A DNA stretch of 64,000 nucleotides from positions 1,854,001 through 1,918,000 of the forward strand of contig NZ_CP032544.1 in assembly GCF_003867075.1 (NCBI RefSeq). The letters are read 5' to 3'. Origin of the DNA: Tenacibaculum mesophilum (lineage in GTDB: Bacteria; Bacteroidota; Bacteroidia; Flavobacteriales; Flavobacteriaceae). Below, piece by piece: positions 44,921 through 51,553 of this stretch. A program made the position numbers and the translations under genes. Positions within the stretch are counted from its first letter, which is position 1, and every line of letters begins with the position of its first letter. The notes under the pieces were generated by a model. That model saw only the letters and a program-made list of their open reading frames with translations, searched no databases and was not told where the DNA came from.

Positions 44921-45331
44921 CCCAGAAATAAACCAATTTCTCATTATTTTATGAGTGTTATAACAAATTTTAATATCCTCTTCTATTAAATCAACCACCT
45001 TCAAGAAGAAATTAGCTTAACGATTTATTACGAAAAAATTAAAAAGCTATACGTTTTTAGCTTAATAACTTTTCAAAAACAAAGTTTTAAATCTTACCTG
45101 TTACAGAAAGTAATTTTTATTATATTAGTTTCCTATTAAATTCAAAAAAAATTAAAAAGCTGTAAAAATTGACTATAACTAACTATGATATTTCTTTGTT
45201 CCCAAGATAATTAATTCTAATTAAAAGTTAGTTCGTTTATTTTTTCACATCTATTGAAATAAAAAACAGACATAGACCTTGAGTGTCTTTAAATGTTCAA
45301 GGAATATATAAAAATTTAAATTATTTTGAAA
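44921..45331. other. AT-rich gene-free stretch before the double-glycine peptide
   Basis: 411 bases with no convincing ORF. A 16-base direct repeat (AAAAAATTAAAAAGCT) occurs at 45033 and 45146, and an imperfect hairpin with arms CCTTGA (45277) and TCAAGG (45297) lies about 30 bases before the peptide start. No exact TAnnTTTG element is seen at a suitable place. Confidence 0.4.
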
Positions 45332-45577
45332 ATGAAAAAATCAATTTTAACCTTAGGTAAAGTTTTAAACAAAGCTGATCAAAAACAAATAAAAGGAGGA
45401 TTAACTTACCCACGCCACTATGATGAATATTGTGACAATCTAAATGAAACTCAATATGACCCTTCTTGCGGCTGTTCTTTTAATAGTCAATGCGCCAATA
45501 TGGCTGTACCTGCCAGTGATGGTTACGGATATGTTTTAAGATCAGGAACATGCTCTAATGGAACATGTGTTGCTTAA
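45332..45577 (+). CDS. Small Cys-rich peptide with double-glycine leader (bacteriocin-like)
   Basis: 81 residues from the ATG at 45332 (an in-frame TTG lies 6 bases earlier). The N-terminus MKKSILTLGKVLNKADQKQIKGG is a typical Bacteroidetes double-glycine leader, cut after GG by peptidase-containing ABC transporters. The mature part (about 58 residues) has six Cys, including CGC and the paired ending CSNGTC, so three disulfides or modified Cys are possible. It is net acidic with several Asp and Glu. No transporter or modifying enzyme is in the window, so processing must come from elsewhere. Role (bacteriocin, signal or other) unknown. Confidence 0.75.
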   Translation: MKKSILTLGKVLNKADQKQIKGGLTYPRHYDEYCDNLNETQYDPSCGCSFNSQCANMAVPASDGYGYVLRSGTCSNGTCVA

Positions 45578-45590
45578 CAAGATTCTTATA

Positions 45591-45636
45591 TTATAAAAAA
45601 GGAAAAGAGGCTTAAGCCTCTTTTCCTTTTTTATAA
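45591..45636. terminator. 46-bp palindromic bidirectional terminator
   Basis: Two 23-base arms, TTATAAAAAAGGAAAAGAGG continuing to CTT and the exact complement, ending in TTTTTTATAA. It separates the peptide gene from the convergent penicillin-acylase gene and offers a T-run in both directions. Confidence 0.88.
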
Positions 45637-45671
45637 TAATATTTTCTTATTTTCTAATCTACACTTACTCT

Positions 45672-48053
45672 TTACTTCGGTAAAAACACCAACTTATTTG
45701 CGCTCTTCTTTATAGCTGTCTCATTAAGGCTCATTTTTACAAACTCACCATCTACATATTTTTGTGCTTGGTCTTTGTAATATGGACTAAACACATTTCC
45801 TGATTGTCCTGTAGGTAAAATCGCAATGCTATTCTCTACATCAGAAAAATCAATGACTCTACGTGTTGAAGGTCCTCCATGGATTTTATATACCCCTGTA
45901 CTATCCAATTTAAAAATCTGGTTGTTAATCACCTCATTTCCTCCAATAGTTTCAAACGGACCTACATTGAAAAACTTACGCAACAAACCTCCCGCTTTAC
46001 CAATAGCGTGTTCGTATTCCACTGAAATTACGCGATTCCACGTCCAATTATCTACATTCTCTCCTAATTGATTTTGTAAAAATGTGATGGATTTTTGAAA
46101 AGCTATGGTAATTATTTCATTTCTAGTTTCAACTTTATTTATTGTTAAAATATTATCCCACCAAACCGATTGCTCTCTTTTAGCTTGTTGTGCTAATACT
46201 TGATCTTGTAATTGCGTATCAATAAACAACTGAAAGCTATCTCCTAACTCATCTTTATAAGTAGCAGTTAAAAATTCATACAAAAATCGATTATAAATAG
46301 TCGGAGCTACGTTGGTTTTTAAATACTCTCCATCCCACTTTTCTAACACTGAATATGCTTTTTTAGCTGAAGGAGATAGTGACGACTTATCTACACTTGC
46401 TAACAATTCTCTCCCAATTTCTGGAACTACAGGTGAGGTTACATCATAAATCATTTCAGCTACATCCTCTTTCGTAAAATCGTTTTTAGATTCTAATAAC
46501 TGAACAATTCGTTTTGCTCTATCTTCTGGTTGGTAATATCCCGGATATAACTTACCTCTCACAGAATCAGGTTGATTATTTGCTGAATACACATAATTCC
46601 AACTAGGATTTTCCGCTTGCGGATTATCTTTAAAATCTAAATATTCTACAATTTCATCCTTACCAGAAGCTCCGTTTAAGTACGTTTTAGAAGACAAACT
46701 ATCTCTTAATTGATATAATTTAGCCGATGCAAACCAACCTACATTCCCTTTCTTATCTCCATACATTACATTTAATCCTGGTGCATGAATTTTGGCGGTT
46801 CCTGTTTTAAAGTCTTGTAACGAATTTGCATGCGACATTTTATGTGATGCTTCTAATAATTGATTAGGCAGTTGCGTATAAATCCAGTTCATTGCAATTG
46901 GTCTTTCATCTGTTACATGCTCTATTAATCCGTTCATAATCGGGCCATGTTTACTAACTTTCACTTGATATGTAGTATCTTTTCCTCCTTTAACCTTTAT
47001 ACGTTTGTCCCATAACTCATATTTCTGGTATCCATTAGGTGTTTTGTACTCCATTGAATTTTCTGGATTGTTTTCTTCTATATAAAAGTTCAAATCGTCA
47101 TTTGCTAACATTGTTAATCCGTAAGCATACTCTTTATTGTGTCCTAACAACGGAAATGGCATCAAAGCCAGATTAAATCCGTAGATTTCAAAGTCTGGAG
47201 TTTTTATATGATTTTGATACCAAACAGATGGTTGAGAAAATGCGATATGTGGATCGTTCGCTAAAATTACCTTACCGTTTTTGGCTTTAGGTGGTGCAAT
47301 TACCCAAGAGTTACTTCCTATAAAAGGTGCAACTGGCAACTGATCTACAATCTTGCTTACCGCTATAGACATCTCTGCTTTAATTGTACCTTTATTAGTT
47401 GTCTTATTCAGTGTTAAATTTTTATCGAAAGAATTCAACAACTCATTTACATAAGACTCACCTAACTTTTCTTTTACTTCAGTTAACAACGGATCAGTTT
47501 TATGGGCAATTGCAAAACTAAATGCCATATAACCAAAAACATTATACACATCTTTAATTGTATAATTTTCTTTATCCAATCCTACTAAATAAAATTCTAA
47601 GGGCGTTGCTCCTTCTTCTATGAACTGATTAACCCCATTTAAATATGCTTCCGTTAATTTATACGTTTCTGAATTTTTATCTAATTCTTGAATTGTTTTT
47701 TCAGCAGCTTCTTCAATTCCTAATCCAGAGAAAAATTTATCGACTCTTACCAAATCTTTTCCAAAAACTTCTGCTAATCTTCCAGCTGAAATTCTTCTGA
47801 TAAGCTCCATTTGCCACAATCTATCTTGTGCATGTACATATCCTAAAGCAGTATAAGCATCTAGTTGATTTTGCGCGTTGATATGCGGTACTCCAACCTC
47901 ATCATAATACACTGTAACTTTATCTGAAATTGAGTTAAGTTCTAACTCTCCTTTATAAGTTGGATGCAGAGTTTTTGTAAATAGCCAAATTCCAACACTT
48001 AATAACACTAAAAGTAGTAAAACAATTTTTAAAGACTTTTTTAATAACTTCAT
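45672..48053 (-). CDS. Penicillin acylase-family (Ntn) hydrolase
   Basis: 793 residues. N-terminal membrane anchor or signal (about 8-27), then the alpha-chain with GVPHINAQNQLDAYTALGYVHAQDRLWQMEL near 53-83, a spacer, and the beta-chain beginning at the nucleophile Ser247 in GSNSWVIAP; the motif DPHIAFSQPSVWYQNH follows. The precursor is expected to cleave itself just before Ser247 to make the active heterodimer. Such enzymes hydrolyse amide bonds of beta-lactams or acyl-homoserine lactones, or other acylated amines; the natural substrate cannot be read from sequence. Envelope-located. No operon partners. Confidence 0.94.
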   Translation of the reverse strand: MKLLKKSLKIVLLLLVLLSVGIWLFTKTLHPTYKGELELNSISDKVTVYYDEVGVPHINAQNQLDAYTALGYVHAQDRLWQMELIRRISAGRLAEVFGKDLVRVDKFFSGLGIEEAAEKTIQELDKNSETYKLTEAYLNGVNQFIEEGATPLEFYLVGLDKENYTIKDVYNVFGYMAFSFAIAHKTDPLLTEVKEKLGESYVNELLNSFDKNLTLNKTTNKGTIKAEMSIAVSKIVDQLPVAPFIGSNSWVIAPPKAKNGKVILANDPHIAFSQPSVWYQNHIKTPDFEIYGFNLALMPFPLLGHNKEYAYGLTMLANDDLNFYIEENNPENSMEYKTPNGYQKYELWDKRIKVKGGKDTTYQVKVSKHGPIMNGLIEHVTDERPIAMNWIYTQLPNQLLEASHKMSHANSLQDFKTGTAKIHAPGLNVMYGDKKGNVGWFASAKLYQLRDSLSSKTYLNGASGKDEIVEYLDFKDNPQAENPSWNYVYSANNQPDSVRGKLYPGYYQPEDRAKRIVQLLESKNDFTKEDVAEMIYDVTSPVVPEIGRELLASVDKSSLSPSAKKAYSVLEKWDGEYLKTNVAPTIYNRFLYEFLTATYKDELGDSFQLFIDTQLQDQVLAQQAKREQSVWWDNILTINKVETRNEIITIAFQKSITFLQNQLGENVDNWTWNRVISVEYEHAIGKAGGLLRKFFNVGPFETIGGNEVINNQIFKLDSTGVYKIHGGPSTRRVIDFSDVENSIAILPTGQSGNVFSPYYKDQAQKYVDGEFVKMSLNETAIKKSANKLVFLPK

Positions 48054-48069
48054 TAGGGATGATTTTCTT

Positions 48070-48077
48070 CAAAGATA
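48070..48077 (-). promoter_or_regulatory. Candidate -7 promoter element of the penicillin-acylase gene
   Basis: Minus-strand TATCTTTG matches TAnnTTTG exactly, 16 bases before the ATG at 48053. No good -33 element is seen. Confidence 0.45.
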
Positions 48078-48113
48078 ACAGATTTATTTATTGTTCCTCT
48101 TTTTGGGTAAATA

Positions 48114-48161
48114 GTGTAATTTTTACACACTTCTACTCTTTACTTATACACTTTTTACACA
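48114..48161. promoter_or_regulatory. Palindrome and direct repeat in the divergent region, candidate regulator sites
   Basis: GTGTAA-TTT-TTACAC (48114-48128) is a perfect palindrome, and TTTTTACACA occurs at 48120 and again at 48152, 32 bases (about three helical turns) apart. They lie about 95-140 bases before the candidate promoter of the PepSY array and about 40-90 bases before the divergent hydrolase promoter, so either gene could be controlled from here. Confidence 0.35.
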
Positions 48162-48248
48162 TAAAGCTATTATCTGCCCAAACCTAAAAAAACAATATAC
48201 TATTAAAAATCAACACGTTAAAGTTTTTAAAGGTTTAATTAAAGTCGA

Positions 48249-48263
48249 TGGCATATTTATTTC
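48249..48263 (+). promoter_or_regulatory. Possible sigma-54-like promoter of the PepSY array
   Basis: TGGCA (48249-48253) matches the -24 element; the GG is followed after exactly 10 bases by TC where the consensus has GC in the -12 element. So -24 is good and -12 has one mismatch. It ends 43 bases before the first PepSY-like gene. The main support is the sigma-54-type regulator gene downstream. Confidence 0.3.
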
Positions 48264-48306
48264 TATACAATAAACAAATATGTAAATAACTTAAAAACTT
48301 AATATC

Positions 48307-48615
48307 ATGAAAAATTTAATTTTAGCAGTAGCGATTTTAGCAGGAGCTTCAACTTATGCAACAGTAAATAATACTCTTACACCTATTACTCCAACTCATA
48401 CAGTTGTAAAGAACGGATTTCAAGAAATATCTTTAGATAAGTTACCTTCAGCTGTAGTGAATGCTGTAAAAGAGAGTTTCCCTAAAGGTACACTAGGAAA
48501 AGCTTTTGTAAACAGTAAAGAACAATACAAGTTAGAAATTTCTTTAGAAAATGGCAACAAAACCGTTTTCGCCGACAAAGACGGAAACTGGTTAGACGCT
48601 AAAGAGGTAAAGTAA
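48307..48615 (+). CDS. PepSY-like small secreted protein, copy 1
   Basis: 102 residues: signal peptide (1-19, ILAGASTYA), then a single PepSY-like domain (about 38-102) with LDKLPSAVVNAVKESFPKGTLGKAF and a C-terminal beta hairpin ending DKDGNWLDAKEVK. Such domains (DUF2874 type) are small periplasmic modules that may bind or inhibit proteins. Copy 1 differs from copies 2-4 at its 5' end (KNLILAVAILAGA; PTHTVVKNG) but matches them in the last two thirds. It is the first of five genes on an exact 371-base spacing. Confidence 0.85.
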   Translation: MKNLILAVAILAGASTYATVNNTLTPITPTHTVVKNGFQEISLDKLPSAVVNAVKESFPKGTLGKAFVNSKEQYKLEISLENGNKTVFADKDGNWLDAKEVK

Positions 48616-48677
48616 ACACATAAATTTCCCTTGTAGTATTACAACAATTAATAATTATAACTTAAAAACTTAATATC

Positions 48678-48986
48678 ATGAAAAAATTAATCTTAGCAGT
48701 AGCAATTTTAACAGGTGTTTCAACTTATGCAACAGTAAATAACACTCTTACACCTATTACTCCAATTCATACAGTTGTAGAGAACGGATTTCAAGAAATA
48801 TCTTTAGATAAATTACCTTCAGCTGTAGTGAATGCTGTAAAAGAGAGTTTTCCTAAAGGTACACTAGGAAAAGCTTTTGTAAACAGTAAAGAACAATACA
48901 AGTTAGAAATTTCTTTAGAAAATGGCAACAAAACCGTTTTCGCCGACAAAGACGGAAACTGGTTAGACGCTAAAGAGGTAAAGTAA
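48678..48986 (+). CDS. PepSY-like small secreted protein, copy 2 (hybrid)
   Basis: 102 residues with signal peptide and one PepSY-like domain. The first ~34 codons (KKLILAVAILTGVS; PIHTVV) are those of copy 5, while codons ~36 to the end match copy 1 (GKAFVNSKEQYKLEISLENG). It is therefore a fusion of the two outer copies. The 62-base spacer before it, with TTGTA-GTAT-TACAA, is repeated before each later copy. By eye it is base-for-base identical to copy 3. Confidence 0.85.
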   Translation: MKKLILAVAILTGVSTYATVNNTLTPITPIHTVVENGFQEISLDKLPSAVVNAVKESFPKGTLGKAFVNSKEQYKLEISLENGNKTVFADKDGNWLDAKEVK

Positions 48987-49048
48987 ACACATAAATTTCC
49001 CTTGTAGTATTACAACAATTAATAATTATAACTTAAAAACTTAATATC

Positions 49049-49357
49049 ATGAAAAAATTAATCTTAGCAGTAGCAATTTTAACAGGTGTTTCAACTTATG
49101 CAACAGTAAATAACACTCTTACACCTATTACTCCAATTCATACAGTTGTAGAGAACGGATTTCAAGAAATATCTTTAGATAAATTACCTTCAGCTGTAGT
49201 GAATGCTGTAAAAGAGAGTTTTCCTAAAGGTACACTAGGAAAAGCTTTTGTAAACAGTAAAGAACAATACAAGTTAGAAATTTCTTTAGAAAATGGCAAC
49301 AAAACCGTTTTCGCCGACAAAGACGGAAACTGGTTAGACGCTAAAGAGGTAAAGTAA
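49049..49357 (+). CDS. PepSY-like small secreted protein, copy 3 (hybrid)
   Basis: 102 residues, the same predicted protein as copy 2; I see no base difference from copy 2 across the 371-base unit. Such identity means very recent duplication or continuing gene conversion, and also makes this stretch prone to assembly collapse, so the true copy number may differ. Confidence 0.85.
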   Translation: MKKLILAVAILTGVSTYATVNNTLTPITPIHTVVENGFQEISLDKLPSAVVNAVKESFPKGTLGKAFVNSKEQYKLEISLENGNKTVFADKDGNWLDAKEVK

Positions 49358-49419
49358 ACACATAAATTTCCCTTGTAGTATTACAACAATTAATAATTAT
49401 AACTTAAAAACTTAATATC

Positions 49420-49728
49420 ATGAAAAAATTAATCTTAGCAGTAGCAATTTTAACAGGTGTTTCAACTTATGCAACAGTAAATAACACTCTTACACCTATT
49501 ACTCCAATTCATACAGTTGTAGAGAACGGATTTCAAGAAATATCTTTAGATAAATTACCTTCAGCTGTAGTGAATGCTGTAAAAGAGAGTTTTCCTAAAG
49601 GTACACTAGGAAAAGCTTTTGTAAACAGTAAAGAACAATACAAGTTAGAAATTTCTTTAGAAAATGGTAACAAAACCGTTTTCGCCGACAAAGACGGAAA
49701 CTGGTTAGACGCTAAAGAAGTAAAGTAA
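49420..49728 (+). CDS. PepSY-like small secreted protein, copy 4 (hybrid)
   Basis: 102 residues, protein identical to copies 2 and 3. I see two silent changes near the 3' end: GGT for GGC in the LENGNKT segment, and GAA for GAG in the final KEVK. These show that the array is real and that copies have begun to drift. Confidence 0.85.
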   Translation: MKKLILAVAILTGVSTYATVNNTLTPITPIHTVVENGFQEISLDKLPSAVVNAVKESFPKGTLGKAFVNSKEQYKLEISLENGNKTVFADKDGNWLDAKEVK

Positions 49729-49790
49729 ACACATAAATTTCCCTTGTAGTATTACAACAATTAATAATTATAACTTAAAAACTTAATATC

Positions 49791-50111
49791 ATGAAAAAAT
49801 TAATCTTAGCAGTAGCAATTTTAACAGGTGTTTCAACTTACGCAACAGTAAACAACACTCTTACACCTATTACTCCAATTCACACAGTTGTGGCTGATGG
49901 ATTCCAAGAAATATCTTTAGATAAATTACCAGCAGCGTTGGTTAATTCTATTAAAGAAAGTTTCCCTAAGGCTACCTTAAGTAAAGCTTTTATTAATGAA
50001 AAAGAGCAGTACAAACTAGAGGTTAGTGAAGGAAGCACCAAGAAGACTATTTACATTGATAAAGAAGGTAATTTGTTAAATGAAAAAGAAGTAAACAATA
50101 CTAAAAAGTAA
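49791..50111 (+). CDS. PepSY-like small secreted protein, copy 5 (divergent end)
   Basis: 106 residues. The signal-peptide part equals copies 2-4, but from codon 35 it diverges: ADGFQEISLDKLPAALVNSIKESFPKATL, and a C-terminal KTIYIDKEGNLLNEKEVNNTKK. It keeps the domain and may bind a different partner. It closes the array; a terminator follows at 50143 and the sigma-54-type regulator gene starts at 50222. Confidence 0.85.
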   Translation: MKKLILAVAILTGVSTYATVNNTLTPITPIHTVVADGFQEISLDKLPAALVNSIKESFPKATLSKAFINEKEQYKLEVSEGSTKKTIYIDKEGNLLNEKEVNNTKK

Positions 50112-50142
50112 TTTTTTTATTTCCCTCCTCAATTTTATTAGC

Positions 50143-50174
50143 AAAAGAGCGTTTTCATATAAAACGCTCTTTTT
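50143..50174 (+). terminator. Terminator after the PepSY array
   Basis: AAAAGAGCGTTTT, loop CATAT, AAAACGCTCTTTTT: a 13-bp stem with a T-run. It separates the array from the regulator gene, so the two probably have separate promoters. Confidence 0.85.
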
Positions 50175-50221
50175 ATTTTTACAGAGAATTTTTATCTGAA
50201 CAATTTAGAGCAACCTTTTTT

Positions 50222-51553
50222 ATGAAAAATATCTTATTGGTAGAAGACGATGTTACATTTTCTAACATGTTAAAACATTTTTTAGAACGACACAAATATG
50301 TTGTCGAGGTTAGTTATACAATTAAAAATGCCTCTACTCTATTGAAAGAAAATTCATATAATTTGATTTTTACTGATTTACGCCTTCCTGACGGTAATGG
50401 TATTGATTTATTAAAGCAAAGTAAAAACACTGATAGCGACATCCCTGTTGTTTTAATGACGAGTTATGCTGAAGTATCAACAGCCGTTCAAGCTATGAAA
50501 CAAGGTGCTTTTGATTATATTTCTAAACCTTTTAATCCTGATGAAGTTTTAGAAGTAATTAATAATGCTCTGGAAGTTAAAACCGAACAAATTACTGAAC
50601 CTAAAAAAGAAGATAAAAAAGTTTCTAATTCTCATATCGTTACCGGTATAAGCGCAGCTTCTAAAAGCCTTTATGAACACATCCATTTAGTAGCTCCAAC
50701 TGACATGTCTGTTCTTATTACAGGTGAAAGTGGCACAGGTAAAGAAGTTGTAGCTAGTACAATTCATACTCAAAGCTTACGTAAAGATAAGCCTTTTATT
50801 GCCGTGGATTGCGGAGCTATACCTAAAGAGATTGCCTCAAGTGAATTTTTTGGACATCAAAAAGGATCATTTACAGGAGCTATAAATGATAAAATAGGGC
50901 ATTTTGAAGCAGCGAATGGAGGTACTCTTTTTTTAGATGAAGTTGGAAATTTAAATTACGAAAGTCAGGTACAACTTTTACGTGCTTTACAAGAAAGAAA
51001 GATTAAACCTGTGGGAAGCAGTAAGGAAATTATGGTAGATATTCGTTTAATTACTGCCACTAATGAAGATTTATTATCAGCTGTTGAAAATGGTAATTTT
51101 AGAGAAGATTTATACCATCGTTTAAATGAGTTTTCTATTAAAGTCCCTAATCTAAATGATAGAAAAGACGATTTAATTCTTTATGCCGATTTCTTTTTAG
51201 AAAAAGCCAACAAACAACTCAATAAATCAATCGTTGGCTTTTCTCATGAAGTACTAACTTTATTTCAACAATATAACTGGCCAGGGAACTTACGAGAGTT
51301 ATCTAATGTTATCAAAAGAGCTACACTTTTATCTCAGACAGAAATTATAGAAAAAGAAGTGTTGCCTGAAGAATTAAAAAACACTGAAGATCAATACAGC
51401 ATCCCTAATGAATTTTCTACCAAGGAAAATGAAAAAAAACTTATTATTAGGGCTTTACATGAGGCTAAAAACAACAAAACTAAAGCTGCAAAGCTTTTAA
51501 ATATTACTAGAAAGACTTTGTATAATAAACTGAAAGAGCATAATATTAGTTAA
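50222..51553 (+). CDS. Sigma-54-dependent (NtrC-type) response regulator
   Basis: 443 residues. Receiver domain (about 3-118) with LVEDD, phospho-acceptor Asp near 52 in LIFTDLRLP and Lys in ISKPF; AAA+ domain with Walker A GESGTGKE near 168, the sigma-54 contact motif as GSFTGA near 217 (a variant of GAFTGA), Walker B LFLDEVGNL near 240, and R-fingers; C-terminal Fis-type helix-turn-helix (NKTKAAKLLNITRKTLYNKL). It activates RpoN-dependent promoters after phosphorylation. Its stop overlaps that of the convergent kinase gene by 8 bases. Likely targets include the PepSY array upstream (inference). Confidence 0.95.
   Translation: MKNILLVEDDVTFSNMLKHFLERHKYVVEVSYTIKNASTLLKENSYNLIFTDLRLPDGNGIDLLKQSKNTDSDIPVVLMTSYAEVSTAVQAMKQGAFDYISKPFNPDEVLEVINNALEVKTEQITEPKKEDKKVSNSHIVTGISAASKSLYEHIHLVAPTDMSVLITGESGTGKEVVASTIHTQSLRKDKPFIAVDCGAIPKEIASSEFFGHQKGSFTGAINDKIGHFEAANGGTLFLDEVGNLNYESQVQLLRALQERKIKPVGSSKEIMVDIRLITATNEDLLSAVENGNFREDLYHRLNEFSIKVPNLNDRKDDLILYADFFLEKANKQLNKSIVGFSHEVLTLFQQYNWPGNLRELSNVIKRATLLSQTEIIEKEVLPEELKNTEDQYSIPNEFSTKENEKKLIIRALHEAKNNKTKAAKLLNITRKTLYNKLKEHNIS

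Noticed and set aside
45332..45577. A complete lanthipeptide or bacteriocin biosynthesis cluster
   Set aside because: Only a precursor-like gene is seen; no modifying enzyme, protease-transporter or immunity gene lies nearby, and penicillin acylase is not such an enzyme.
48307..50111. Regular 371-bp repeats as a CRISPR or other repeat-spacer array
   Set aside because: The repeats are whole genes with signal peptides and stops; there are no short repeats with unique spacers and no cas genes.
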